From Sporosarcina cyprini (GTDB taxonomy: Bacteria; Bacillota; Bacilli; Bacillales_A; Planococcaceae): a stretch of DNA of 64,000 nucleotides. The notes under the pieces are model-generated. The model did not search any database and had not been told where the DNA came from. It worked only from the letters and a program-made list of their open reading frames with translations. Both the position numbers and the translations under genes were made by a program. The stretch is from assembly GCF_022048975.1 (NCBI RefSeq), contig NZ_JAKMHX010000016.1:62001-126000 (forward strand), in the 5' to 3' direction. Shown here in pieces: positions 25,220 through 34,454 of this stretch. The stretch's first letter is position 1. Every line of letters starts with the position of its first letter.

Positions 25220-25407
25220 GTATTTATGGCCTCTTACTCAAAAGGATAACGAACTAACAAGTGAGGTCTATTCCCAATACACGACAACTGAAAGTCAGCC
25301 CCAAACCAATGAACATAAAAAAGAACCCTATCAAACGTTAGTTTGACAAGGTTCCTTTTGAGATGGAGCATACCGGCGATGATCTTCACACTGCCAGTAG
25401 GGTATCC
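25220..25407. repeat. Degenerate direct repeat, left copy (tRNA-Ala 3' end plus downstream flank)
   Basis: This stretch aligns with 27714-27942. Shared blocks include ACTCAAAAGGATAA/ACACAAAAGGATAA, TACACGAC, ATGAACA, a hairpin with TCAAACGTTAGTTTGACAAG, GATGGAGCATACC/TATGGAGCATACC, and CTTCACACTGCCAG. The two copies have the same orientation and flank the M28 peptidase gene. Confidence 0.85.
25364..25407 (-). pseudogene. Decayed tRNA-Ala 3' fragment
   Basis: The fragment matches the intact tRNA-Ala(GGC) from its discriminator base back to the anticodon loop: TGGAGCATACC and CTTCACACTGCCAG are kept. The T-loop TTCGAAC block is deleted, and no D-arm or 5' acceptor arm follows. The hairpin 25323-25354 beside it is the matching tRNA terminator copy. 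Confidence 0.8.
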
Positions 25408-25523
25408 TTTTTTTCGTACTCTGTTGTAAATGTCTATATATCAAAAATATATCAACGTTTATCGCAACTGCAAATAAATTCTTCATCATGCTTTTTCTTC
25501 GATATTATATCGTTTCACATCAA

Positions 25524-27464
25524 TTAGAAGGAGTTTAAAGTTTTTAGAACCAATTCTTGAATCTTGCTATCCTCGATCAAGGCTTTAAAATCTTCTTCCG
25601 ACAATGATGTGTTTATATGAGTTACTTGGTGGCCATATAACTCAATAACTTCCCCCTCCCCTTTTCTAAAGCTCACCGTGTAAGTATGCCCGTTAGCCTC
25701 TTGGTCATATGAAAACTCAAAAATATGGTCGCTGTTTTCGTTGTAACCAAGTGTATATGGCGTACCTTTAATTACCATTTCTTTATATTCAAGCTCCTCA
25801 ACTTCCATTGGGCTTTCCCTTGTTATATCTACAAGAAGCTTTTGCTTCTCATCAGTAATGCTTGAATAGTTAAACGATATCGATACTAGATCATCCGAAC
25901 TCAATTCATGCGTATAGACTTTATCTTCTTCCAACTTGGACATATCAATTTCCCGGCCGTATGAGTTAAATACACGAATACTGCTTAACTGATAATCATC
26001 GAATAAAGTCTCATACTTAACAGTTGGATAGTACTTTTTGAATTCCTTAAGATCTGTAAATGTAAAATCCGGATTATCTATTAAATAACGATTTTTATCT
26101 TTCGGGCTTTGTTTAAATGTATATTCGTTGTGATTCAGTTTCGCCCTTTCAGTTGCCTGGAATTCGAAATCAACTTCCCCTGCTTGATAAGCGCTGTTTT
26201 CATTGTCCTCGTATGTGTGCACATATTCTTTGTGATGATTTTTTAGGATAAATTCATGGATACTGTCAGCTATTTTCAATAATGAGGGGACATCTATTTC
26301 TTCAATTGTATCCGAAGGAAGATGTAATTTCGGGGTCACATTCTGGCTGGAAATAGTAAATGCGTTAATGTTCTTATACAAGAAGCTGGAGTGATCACTT
26401 CTTAACCCGCCACTCAAGTCAGTATTATATTCCACACTACTTTCTTCCAAGACAGATATCATGTCCCCCAACAAATCTTCAGAGATGTCTTCCTGTGAAA
26501 CAATACTTACTGGTGCTTGATACATAGAATCCAGATTGATGTTGAAAATGCTATTATATTTACTACTCAACTCTTCAACTAAATGAGTACTGCCTTGAAG
26601 CCCTGATTCTTCACCGTTAAAGGCAACTATAATAATATCACTATCATATTCTTCACCAGAGCCTGCTAATTTTCTAGCTATTTCAAGTAGCACTGCGACT
26701 CCAGAAGCGTTATCAATGGCCCCCCGATAAATGGTATCACCCACTTTGCCTACATGATCAAAATGAGCAGACAGAACGATTGCTTTTGTATTATCTGTAC
26801 CCGGAATCTTGCCTGCAATGTTATATGCATCTATCGTTTTTTCTTCAACCGATATGTTCACCTTAATTTGTCCGCCTGAAGTCTCTTTTAATCTGTCATA
26901 GGTGTGTGTGGAGATTTGAATAAGAGGTTTATCAACAGTGTCAATCGATAACGTTTTCGAAAATACTTCTTCAACAATAAATATTCCTTGAGATTTCTCA
27001 AAAGCTTCGTTGAAATTGCTTCTGTCTTTTAATACAACATAACCTTGTCCTATCCCCGGACTTTGAATATCAAACGTAAAAGGCAAAGTTTTTTCATAGC
27101 TGCTATAACCGTTTCTCTCTAAATAATCAACACCACGAATTAGATCTGTAACGCCGCCACTTTCGGAAATAATTTGCATTTGATAGTTAGCTTTTTCGGG
27201 ATCATGAAATGTATGAGGATACTTCAGTAATAGTCCCTCAGTATCCGAACTAATAGGCTCCAACCCTATTTCCTGGAATTTTTCTTCAATGAATGATAAA
27301 GCCAGGTCATTTCCTTTTGTCCCAGTTAGACGACCATCCATTTCATCAGATGTTAGTATCTTTATTGTTTCTTCTAATTCTGCATAGTCAACTTCTTCGC
27401 TGCATCCTGTTAAAAAAATTGTCATTAAAATTGCACCGATTAAAACCTTGCGTAAATGTATCAT
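25524..27464 (-). CDS. M28-family aminopeptidase lipoprotein
   Basis: 646 residues. A lipoprotein signal ends LTGC with Cys21, so the protein is anchored outside the membrane. An M28 zinc peptidase domain follows: AHFDHVG (about 233-239), GAIDNASG (bridging Asp about 251), NGEESGLQG (catalytic Glu-Glu about 285-286), and RSDHSSF (last His ligand). A protease-associated insert occupies about 90-215. The C-terminal 230 residues after HTYEDNEN are an unrecognised beta-rich extension. GGGGGT precedes ATG. The gene is A+T-rich and lies between the tRNA-Ala direct repeats, hinting at acquisition. Confidence 0.88.
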   Translation of the reverse strand: MIHLRKVLIGAILMTIFLTGCSEEVDYAELEETIKILTSDEMDGRLTGTKGNDLALSFIEEKFQEIGLEPISSDTEGLLLKYPHTFHDPEKANYQMQIISESGGVTDLIRGVDYLERNGYSSYEKTLPFTFDIQSPGIGQGYVVLKDRSNFNEAFEKSQGIFIVEEVFSKTLSIDTVDKPLIQISTHTYDRLKETSGGQIKVNISVEEKTIDAYNIAGKIPGTDNTKAIVLSAHFDHVGKVGDTIYRGAIDNASGVAVLLEIARKLAGSGEEYDSDIIIVAFNGEESGLQGSTHLVEELSSKYNSIFNINLDSMYQAPVSIVSQEDISEDLLGDMISVLEESSVEYNTDLSGGLRSDHSSFLYKNINAFTISSQNVTPKLHLPSDTIEEIDVPSLLKIADSIHEFILKNHHKEYVHTYEDNENSAYQAGEVDFEFQATERAKLNHNEYTFKQSPKDKNRYLIDNPDFTFTDLKEFKKYYPTVKYETLFDDYQLSSIRVFNSYGREIDMSKLEEDKVYTHELSSDDLVSISFNYSSITDEKQKLLVDITRESPMEVEELEYKEMVIKGTPYTLGYNENSDHIFEFSYDQEANGHTYTVSFRKGEGEVIELYGHQVTHINTSLSEEDFKALIEDSKIQELVLKTLNSF

Positions 27465-27713
27465 TTTTACCCCCGAAAAATAGTTTAAATTTTGTTAAAA
27501 TTATCCACGTGACTTTATTCGCCAAGAAAGGTGGAAGTCCTCCCAAATCCAAAGTAAAAAGCACTCCGAGAGTGCTTATAACAAACTAAAATTCTTATAT
27601 CTATATGGAATCACGTGTTTTTATATTCGAATGTCCTAATTTCTCTTGAACCACTTTCATATTGATGCCCCTGACTGATTAGTAGGGATGCTGATGAATG
27701 ACGCAGATCATTA
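27465..27713. other. Intergenic region with a perfect small hairpin
   Basis: About 250 bp upstream of the M28 gene, A+T-rich. AAGCACTC pairs with GAGTGCTT at about 27559-27578, a compact hairpin with little T-run. No coding frame or clear promoter is seen. Confidence 0.4.
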
Positions 27714-27889
27714 AATATTCATGGCCACATTACACAAAAGGATAATGAACTTGCGAGTGATGTATTTTCTCGAAACTTTATCAAAAAGGCACACTCTGGG
27801 TACACGACTGCCGAAAACCACCTCAAATCCACATGAACACAAAAAAAGAAACCCCGTCAAACGTTAGTTTGACAAGGTTCCTTTAATTA
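27714..27889. repeat. Direct repeat, right copy (flank downstream of tRNA-Ala)
   Basis: This segment matches 25220-25363 in the same orientation and continues into the tRNA gene itself. It contains the tRNA terminator. Confidence 0.85.
27841..27880 (-). terminator. Terminator of the tRNA-Ala gene
   Basis: GTCAAAC (27856-27862) pairs with GTTTGAC (27867-27873) around GTTA, and the stem extends outward by AACC/GGTT. Seven T follow on the minus strand. Confidence 0.88.
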
Positions 27890-27962
27890 TGGAGCATACC
27901 GGGTTCGAACCGGTGACCTTCACACTGCCAGCGTGACACTCTCCCAGCTGAGCTAATGCCCC
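27890..27962 (-). tRNA. tRNA-Ala, anticodon GGC
   Basis: A 73-nt cloverleaf on the minus strand. The acceptor GGGGCAT pairs with ATGCTCC, and the D arm is GCTC-AGCTGGGA-GAGT. The anticodon stem TCACG/TGTGA encloses loop CTGGCAG, so the anticodon is GGC. The T arm is ACCGG-TTCGAAC-CCGGT. The discriminator is A, and CCA is not encoded. It is a single tRNA with its own promoter and terminator, not part of an rRNA cluster. Confidence 0.96.
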
Positions 27963-27981
27963 GTATATCTGATACAATAAG

Positions 27982-28010
27982 AGTATACCAAACGATTTTG
28001 AAAAAGACAA
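27982..28010 (-). promoter_or_regulatory. Sigma-A promoter of tRNA-Ala
   Basis: On the minus strand, TTGTCT (28005-28010) and TATACT (27982-27987) are exactly 17 bp apart. Transcription would start about 12 nt before the tRNA. Confidence 0.88.
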
Positions 28011-28029
28011 CAGATTGGGGGAGATCTCC

Positions 28030-29049
28030 TTGCAGCATGCTGAGAGGGAAATTACGGAGCCTGTGCTTCTTTGTGATAAGAAAGGCCAGTTGAATCCGGG
28101 TGCTATCGGGTATGCGCGCCGGCCGATCATTCAGAGTAATCTGAAGGGTCATTTCATGCGAAAGAAGAAATGGAACTATTGGTGTGTGTTCGGGGAGGAT
28201 CTTCTGTTTTCTGCGACCATCAGCCATTTGGATTATGCGGCGGTCTGCTTTGTGTATATGCTGGACTATGAGACACAGCGGTTTTATGAGAAGCAGATTA
28301 CGCTACCGATCGGGCGGAAGATCAAAATGCCGGAAGATGTGCTGGGCAATGTGAAGTTTATGAATGAACGGATGTCCGTCCAGTTGGTGCATTTGCAGGG
28401 AGAGACCCATCTTTCCGTCACTATTCCTGATTTCGATAGTGAAGTACTGCATGCCGACTTGCATATTAAGCATCCCGCGCAGGATGAGTCCTTGAATGTA
28501 GTCATTCCGCGGAGCCGGGATGTTTTCCAATTCACCGCGAAGCATCATTCCTTGCCGACTGCCGGCTTCGTTAAAATCGGTTCAAAGCGTTATGATTTTA
28601 ATCCCGATTATAGCTTTGCCGTGCTGGATTACGGACGCGGCATCTGGCCAAGGGAAGCGCAGTGGAATTGGGCGATGGCCTCTCAACGTGCGGGCGGGCG
28701 CCGGATCGGGCTCAACTTTGGTGGTAAATGGACAGACGGGACCGGCATGACGGAGAATGCCGTTTTCATTGACGGGAAGATGATGAAAATCCATGAAGAT
28801 GTCCTTTTTTCATATAATCCATCCAATTACATGGAACCGTGGAAGATCAAAACCCGATTTTCCGATAAAGTCAGCGTGACGTTCACCCCCTTCTTTGAAC
28901 GGACCGCTACAACGAATGTCCAATTGGTTCAAACCGAAGTGCATCAGACCGTCGGCTATTTCAACGGGCGCATTAAGCTGGATGACGGCTCCTTTTTGTT
29001 AATTAGACAAATGCTTGGCTGTTCGGAGGATCATATTGCGAAGTGGTAA
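28030..29049 (+). CDS. DUF2804-domain protein
   Basis: About 339 residues of beta-rich protein without signal or membrane segments. Features fitting DUF2804 are the opening EREITEPVLLCDKKGQLNPG with ARRPI, FGEDLLFSATISHLDY, the DYGRGIWPREAQWNWA block near residue 200, and GLNFGGKWTDGTGMTENA. The function is unknown; the fold suggests carbohydrate or lipid binding. TTG at 28030 has GGGGGAGA 6 nt upstream, better than the in-frame TTG at 28015. Divergent from the tRNA-Ala gene, whose -35 box lies just 20 bp away. Confidence 0.82.
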   Translation: MQHAEREITEPVLLCDKKGQLNPGAIGYARRPIIQSNLKGHFMRKKKWNYWCVFGEDLLFSATISHLDYAAVCFVYMLDYETQRFYEKQITLPIGRKIKMPEDVLGNVKFMNERMSVQLVHLQGETHLSVTIPDFDSEVLHADLHIKHPAQDESLNVVIPRSRDVFQFTAKHHSLPTAGFVKIGSKRYDFNPDYSFAVLDYGRGIWPREAQWNWAMASQRAGGRRIGLNFGGKWTDGTGMTENAVFIDGKMMKIHEDVLFSYNPSNYMEPWKIKTRFSDKVSVTFTPFFERTATTNVQLVQTEVHQTVGYFNGRIKLDDGSFLLIRQMLGCSEDHIAKW

Positions 29050-29156
29050 CGAACCGGCGCTTGCCGGTTTTTTTTATTGCAAAAGTCCTCGTTTAATTTC
29101 CACAAAAGAAGGAAAACTACTAGTAGCAGATATTATGAAGGGATGGTTATGCGCGG

Positions 29157-29627
29157 ATGAAAAAACTCCTACTGTTCGGTACCTTGTTAGTAGCCTTTGT
29201 TCTCGTGCTGGGCGCATGTGGAAATAAAAAAGACGACACGAAAGGCACGGACCCGAGTAAAGATAGCGTGCAAAATATTGATGACCAGGACGGCGGGACG
29301 ATGAATACCGGCAATGCCTATGGATTCGATCATTTTGAATTGGAAATCGAAGTCGATGGAAAAGAAGCCATTCAGGATCAATATACAATGGAGAAGGAAC
29401 TGACCGCCATTTACGTAAATAAACTCACAGGTGTCGAATTGAAGGATGCCAAAGCGATGACTGAACTGGATAAGTTTTTCAAGGAGATTAATCTTACAAA
29501 AGACACGTCCAAAAAGCGCGCGACAGACGATATTCTCAAATGGTATGGCCTAGACAGCTTCAGTAAATTCTATTTAAAGGTGCATTTTGATGATGGCAAT
29601 GAATTAAATATTGAAGAAGTGAAGTAA
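29157..29627 (+). CDS. YusW-like lipoprotein
   Basis: 156 residues. The signal peptide MKKLLLFGTLLVAFVLVLGA is followed by Cys21 (lipobox LGAC), so it is membrane-anchored outside the cell. A Lys/Asp-rich linker leads to a YusW-type domain from about residue 55: FDHFELEIEVDG, YVNKLTGVELKDAKAM, YLKVHFDDGNELNIE. The function is not known. It is about 107 bp downstream of the DUF2804 gene and may share its transcript; a bidirectional terminator follows. Confidence 0.82.
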   Translation: MKKLLLFGTLLVAFVLVLGACGNKKDDTKGTDPSKDSVQNIDDQDGGTMNTGNAYGFDHFELEIEVDGKEAIQDQYTMEKELTAIYVNKLTGVELKDAKAMTELDKFFKEINLTKDTSKKRATDDILKWYGLDSFSKFYLKVHFDDGNELNIEEVK

Positions 29628-29632
29628 ACACC

Positions 29633-29672
29633 AAAATCCCGAAGATGCGACCATCTGCATCTTCGGGATTTT
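29633..29672. terminator. Bidirectional terminator
   Basis: A perfect 16-bp stem (29633-29648 with 29657-29672) around an 8-nt loop. It has T runs on both sides and serves YusW (+) and the ABC operon (-). Confidence 0.93.
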
Positions 29673-31502
29673 TTATACTTTTGCTTCCATTAGCATTTGG
29701 TAATAAACGCCTTGCCGCTCAATTAACTCGTCCTGGCTTCCTGATTCGATCAGTTTACCTTGCCCCATGACATACACTGTATCGGCTTTCCGCACCGTAT
29801 TCAGACGGTGGGCAATGACGAAACTGGTGCGCCCTTCCATGAGCCGTTCCAGTGCTTCTTGAATTTCTAGCTCCGTCACGGTATCGATGCTGCTCGTCGC
29901 CTCATCGAGCAGCAGGATGACCGGATCGGCAACGAGTGCACGCGCAATGGAAAGCAATTGCTTCTGCCCTTGCGAAATCTCACCGCCGTCCGCTGTCAAC
30001 ACGGTCTCATAACCGTTTTCCAGTCGGGAAATGAATGTATGCGCATTCGCCTTTTTCGCCGCCGCAATCACTTCTTCATCTGTCGCATCCAGACGCCCAT
30101 ATCGGATATTCTCCATAACCGACGCTTCAAATAAGAATGGATCCTGCAGCACGAATGCCATTTGATTGCGCAGCGTTTTACGCGGCAGTTCATTAATTGG
30201 GATACCGTCAATTAAAATTTGGCCTGCATCGGTTTCATAGAAACGGGCCAGCAATTGCATAATCGTTGTTTTTCCTGCTCCTGTCGCTCCGACAAATGCG
30301 GCAGTTTCTCCTGGCTTTACATGGAAAGAGACGTCTTGGATCGTATAACCATCCGTCTCGACAGCATAGCCAAACGATACATCCCGGAATTCGACATCGC
30401 CTTTCAATACCGTGTCCTGATGATCTATCGCCTCATCCTTTTCAATCGGTTCATCCATAATCTTGAACACACGCTCCGCCCCTGCTATCGCAGAAAGGAC
30501 GGTGTTGAACTGGTTTGCAAGATCATTCAACGGACGCGTAAACTGGCGGGCGAATTCGGAGAAAATAACGATGGTTCCGATCGTCACTAGGCCATCGCCT
30601 TTCAGCGCGAGCAATCCGCCAACACCTGCCACGATCGCGAAGCTGGCATTGTTCAGCATGTTCATTACCTTTGGAATGAAACCGGAGTAAGTCAACGCCC
30701 AAAAGCCGGTGCGGCGAAGCCTCCCGCTTTTATCCGCGAACTCCTCCATAACGCGTTCTTCCTGTGAAAACGCCTTAACGATCCGTTGTCCGGAAATCGT
30801 CTCCTCAATCATCCCGTTCAGTGAACCGACCGCCTGCTGCTGTTCTTTGTAGAGCAGCCCCGTCCTTCTTGTTATCCACCGGATCGCCGTGAACATGACC
30901 GGGACGATGACCATCGTCAATAACGTCAAAATCGGGCTAAGATAGAGCATGACGGCCAGTGTGCCGACGAGCGTCAATATACTGGAAAAGACCTGTATAA
31001 ACGATGAATTCAATGTCTGGCTGACGTTTTCAATATCATTCGTCACCCGGCTCATCAATTCCCCATGCTGCCGTTTATCGAAAAACGTGACAGGCAGCTT
31101 TTGCAGATGTTCGAATAAGTTCGTCCGCAGGCGATAGACCGTTTGCTGCGCAATGCCGACCATCCAAAAGCTTTGCAAATAAAGAGCCAGTGACTGGCCC
31201 GCGTAAATCACAATCAGCCAGCCGATGACGACTCCCAGACCATCGAAGTCCTTCGGAATGATGTAAAGATCAATTATTTTCCCAATCAGGAGCGGACCCA
31301 GCAAGGCAAGTACCGAACTGACAAAGACGAGGGCAAGCACGGTGATCAACAAGCCGCGCTGTTCATCGACTAACTTCCAGATCCGGAGCAAAACCGATTT
31401 CCAGTCACTCGCCCGCTCGACTTTCTTCCTGCCAGGCCCTTTAATATCCTCTTTCTTCAGGATCGGCTCATACCCGAACGGCTTACGAATTGCTCGCAGC
31501 AT
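29673..31502 (-). CDS. ABC exporter half-transporter with catalytic Walker B but degenerate signature
   Basis: 609 residues: six membrane segments (about 45-320) then an ATPase domain. Walker A is GATGAGKT (405-412). The signature is ISQGQ (509-513) in place of LSGGQ. Walker B ILLLDE (529-534) keeps the catalytic Glu, and the switch His is in IAHRLNT. The start overlaps the end of the 31483 gene by 20 bp, with GAGGAGGTG upstream, so the two are coupled. The pair resembles B. subtilis YfiB/YfiC and BmrCD-type heterodimers that export drugs or lipids. Confidence 0.92.
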   Translation of the reverse strand: MLRAIRKPFGYEPILKKEDIKGPGRKKVERASDWKSVLLRIWKLVDEQRGLLITVLALVFVSSVLALLGPLLIGKIIDLYIIPKDFDGLGVVIGWLIVIYAGQSLALYLQSFWMVGIAQQTVYRLRTNLFEHLQKLPVTFFDKRQHGELMSRVTNDIENVSQTLNSSFIQVFSSILTLVGTLAVMLYLSPILTLLTMVIVPVMFTAIRWITRRTGLLYKEQQQAVGSLNGMIEETISGQRIVKAFSQEERVMEEFADKSGRLRRTGFWALTYSGFIPKVMNMLNNASFAIVAGVGGLLALKGDGLVTIGTIVIFSEFARQFTRPLNDLANQFNTVLSAIAGAERVFKIMDEPIEKDEAIDHQDTVLKGDVEFRDVSFGYAVETDGYTIQDVSFHVKPGETAAFVGATGAGKTTIMQLLARFYETDAGQILIDGIPINELPRKTLRNQMAFVLQDPFLFEASVMENIRYGRLDATDEEVIAAAKKANAHTFISRLENGYETVLTADGGEISQGQKQLLSIARALVADPVILLLDEATSSIDTVTELEIQEALERLMEGRTSFVIAHRLNTVRKADTVYVMGQGKLIESGSQDELIERQGVYYQMLMEAKV

Positions 31503-33225
31503 CGATGATCACCTCCTCTTCCGATTGCGACTCCGCTATTTTCCGGTATAAAGCAGACTGCTTCATTAGATCGGCGTGCGTTCCATAGCCAGCGACTTTT
31601 CCTTCATCGAGCAAGAGGATTCGGTCCGCCCCTTTTGCCGTCTGGATTTTTTGCGTTACGACAAGCATGGTCGCATCTTCACTTTCCAGCGCTTCCCAAA
31701 GAGCCATCTCGGTCTTGACGTCCAGCGCACTCGTACTGTCATCCAGAATAAGAATAGATGGTTTTCTGACAAGCGCCCGGGCGATGGATAACCGCTGCTT
31801 TTGCCCGCCAGACAGATTGACACCCTTCTGTCCGACACGCGTTTCGTATTTCTTCGGAAAGAGATCGATTGATTCATGGATTTGCGCTTTCCGGGCCGCT
31901 TCTTCCAGCTCATCTGGCGCCGCTTCCGCATCTCCCCACGAAAGATTATCCAAAATGGATCCTGTAAATAAAATCGACTGCTGCGGAACCAGTCCGATTG
32001 CATCCCGTAATTCCTTCAGCGGCCACTCTTTCACTTCCACTCCGCTGACATAGATGCTGCCCTCGGTAGATTCGAAAATTCGAGGTATAAGGTTTAATAG
32101 TGTGGATTTCCCTGATCCAGTCGCCCCCATGATCGCCAGCTTCTCTCCAGGCGACACATGGAATGTAACGTGATCTAAGATCGGCTCCGGTTTTCCGGGA
32201 TAATAAAAGGACACATCCTCGAACCGAAGATCGCCTTCCAACTTCCGCAGGCTCGAGCTTTCGGCGCCTTGCATCTCTAAATCCTCATCGGCAAGCAGCA
32301 CTTCTTCCATCCGTTCGGATGATGCTTTCGCACGCGAGAATGCCACGATGATAAAAGCGAACATGGAGAATGCACCCGTCATCCGCATGGCATAGTTGAC
32401 GATAGCTACAAGCTCCCCTACTTGCGCCCCGCTGTTTCTAATTTCAGCCGCGCCGAACCAGAGAACAGCAAGAAGGCTGACATTCATAATGAACATGAGA
32501 ACCGGCAAAATCAGTTCCATATTCCGCATGGCCGTGACCGTATCGGTTCGAAGCGATCCCGCCACTTTCGAAAAACGGCTCGCCTCATACATACCGCGCA
32601 AATACGCTTTGATCAGCCGGACCGCCTGAAGATTTTCCTGGATGACCCGGTTCACACGATCCAAACGGCGTTGCACTTTCGCAAATAGCTTTACGCCTCT
32701 CCGTGCCATAATGAAGAGGAATATTAGCAAAATTGGTGCCCCGATGACGAGATACAGGGCCAATTTAACATTAACGAGAAATGCCATGACCAAGCTCCCG
32801 ATTACGAGAAGCGGTGCCCGAAGCATGATTCGGAGACTCATGAATAAGGTGTTTTGCACCATGGTCACATCACTGGTCAAACGGGTGATAAGACCCGCTG
32901 TCGGAAACCGCAGAAACGTTGCCATAGAAAACGCCTGCACTTGCCTGAACAAAGCCTGGCGAAGATCAAACGCAAAGCTTTGCGAAGCGTGGGCCGCAAA
33001 AAACGAATTGACGGCCCCTGCGAAGAACGCAACAAAAGCAAGTCCCATCATGGCGCTTCCCCATGTCCAAATCACTGTTGTATTGGATGCCAAAATTCCA
33101 TCATCAATAATTTTCGCGATGAGCAATGGCTGGATCAGCTCTACTGCCAGTTCCATGAGCATGAGGACAAGGGCGATGAGAATTGGCCATTTATACGGCT
33201 TCGCATAAGAAAAAACTGTCTTCAT
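31483..33225 (-). CDS. ABC exporter half-transporter with consensus signature but degenerate Walker B
   Basis: About 580 residues with six membrane segments (about 12-300) and an ATPase domain. Walker A is GATGSGKS (about 367-374) and the signature LSGGQ (about 471-475) is perfect. Walker B reads ILILDD, with Asp (about 496) where the catalytic Glu belongs, and the switch residue is Gln (VVTQKIQ) in place of His. These losses complement the partner's, giving one working and one dead ATP site. ATG at 33225 has GGGGG 8 nt upstream. First gene of the operon. Confidence 0.92.
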   Translation of the reverse strand: MKTVFSYAKPYKWPILIALVLMLMELAVELIQPLLIAKIIDDGILASNTTVIWTWGSAMMGLAFVAFFAGAVNSFFAAHASQSFAFDLRQALFRQVQAFSMATFLRFPTAGLITRLTSDVTMVQNTLFMSLRIMLRAPLLVIGSLVMAFLVNVKLALYLVIGAPILLIFLFIMARRGVKLFAKVQRRLDRVNRVIQENLQAVRLIKAYLRGMYEASRFSKVAGSLRTDTVTAMRNMELILPVLMFIMNVSLLAVLWFGAAEIRNSGAQVGELVAIVNYAMRMTGAFSMFAFIIVAFSRAKASSERMEEVLLADEDLEMQGAESSSLRKLEGDLRFEDVSFYYPGKPEPILDHVTFHVSPGEKLAIMGATGSGKSTLLNLIPRIFESTEGSIYVSGVEVKEWPLKELRDAIGLVPQQSILFTGSILDNLSWGDAEAAPDELEEAARKAQIHESIDLFPKKYETRVGQKGVNLSGGQKQRLSIARALVRKPSILILDDSTSALDVKTEMALWEALESEDATMLVVTQKIQTAKGADRILLLDEGKVAGYGTHADLMKQSALYRKIAESQSEEEVIIDAASNS

Positions 33226-33357
33226 TCTTCGAACCCCCAAGAACTCTTTCGTTTTACGAATTATTTTTCGACTGTTACCTATTATGCCATATGCGTCTCT
33301 TCATGTATAGGATGGAGTTTGAATGATTTGACATTTCTTAAAATCAATTTCGCCATA

Positions 33358-33409
33358 CTAAAAAAATTGCCGATAACGGAGCGGCAACCACTCGTTTATC
33401 GACAATTTC
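33358..33409 (-). terminator. Terminator of the EamA gene
   Basis: AAATTGCCGATAA pairs with TTATCGACAATTT with one mismatch, then TTTTTTT on the minus strand. Confidence 0.7.
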
Positions 33410-33421
33410 TCTTTAGCACTT

Positions 33422-34327
33422 TTATTCTTCTTCCTTCGCCTTGCTTCCCGCAACCGACAGCCCGGTTACTCCGATCAGCATGATCAATGCTCCAGCCAGC
33501 TGCCACTTGCCGAGCACACTTCCAAACCAGATAACGGAGATGATCATGGCAGTCAGTGGTTCAAAGCTTGATAGGATGCTTGTCTCGACAGGCGAGATAT
33601 ATTTCATACTGCCGAGGAATAAAAGGAACGCAACCGTCCCGACTACAATAACGAGCGACAACACGGTGACAATGCGCCAATCGCTTAAATAGACAAAGTC
33701 ATCACCCAGCTTCGTTATATTAGCTGCCAACAACACTGCCCCGCCAATCAGCATCCCCCATCCAACCACCAGGAGGACACCCCATTCACTCATCAGCCGC
33801 GCAGGGTATAGTGTGTAAAAAGCGAACGTGAAACCGACAGCCAGTCCCCAGGCAACTGCAGTGGCGCTAAGCGCAAACCCGGACAACGTGCCATTCGTAA
33901 GTAAAAAAAACAGTCCTACCATCGTCACAATCATGCCAATCACTTGCGCAATCGGCGGCAGTGCTTTCTGCCGGAGGGAAACGAAGAGTATGATATAAAT
34001 CGGGGCTAAAAATTGAAATAGCGTCGCAATGATTGCATTGCTCGAATTGATAGACCCGACAAATGTAAATTGAACGCCAAGCATGCCAAAAACCCCAAAA
34101 ATGATCATTTGTCGCAGCCAGACTTTATACCTCATTGGGCGAAAGATATCTTGTCCTTTCACCTTCAAAAAGGCCAAAATAAAAAAACCCGCAATCAACA
34201 AGCGAATTGTCAGCATAAAAGAGATGGACATGTCGCTAGTTGACAGCATCCATTCCATCATCGGACCGGTCGCGCCCCACATCATGGCGCCGGAAATGAT
34301 CATCAGAATTCCTTTTAATCTATTCAT
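33422..34327 (-). CDS. EamA/DMT-family transporter
   Basis: 301 residues with ten hydrophobic helices in two five-helix repeats, as in drug/metabolite transporters. The first repeat ends near FQFLAPIYIILFVSL and the second near ILSSFEPLTAMIISVIWFG; both carry the family's Pro-containing E/F-x-L-x-P segment. Likely substrates are amino acids or other metabolites; none can be named. It starts MNRLKGILMIISGAMMWG. Monocistronic, with a terminator at 33358-33409. Confidence 0.88.
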   Translation of the reverse strand: MNRLKGILMIISGAMMWGATGPMMEWMLSTSDMSISFMLTIRLLIAGFFILAFLKVKGQDIFRPMRYKVWLRQMIIFGVFGMLGVQFTFVGSINSSNAIIATLFQFLAPIYIILFVSLRQKALPPIAQVIGMIVTMVGLFFLLTNGTLSGFALSATAVAWGLAVGFTFAFYTLYPARLMSEWGVLLVVGWGMLIGGAVLLAANITKLGDDFVYLSDWRIVTVLSLVIVVGTVAFLLFLGSMKYISPVETSILSSFEPLTAMIISVIWFGSVLGKWQLAGALIMLIGVTGLSVAGSKAKEEE

Positions 34328-34454
34328 TTTGCACTACCACCATTTTGACTAATTATTTACAAACAGACAGATAGACTAGTTATTCACCGAAACTATGATG
34401 TATACTATCATCAAATGAATAATTTGTTACATAACACATCCGAAAGGGGACAGA

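Noticed and set aside
25220-27962. Complete integrative element at tRNA-Ala
   Set aside because: No integrase, excisionase or transposase frame exists between the copies, and the shared sequence extends about 100 bp beyond the tRNA. Only a scar or duplication can be supported.
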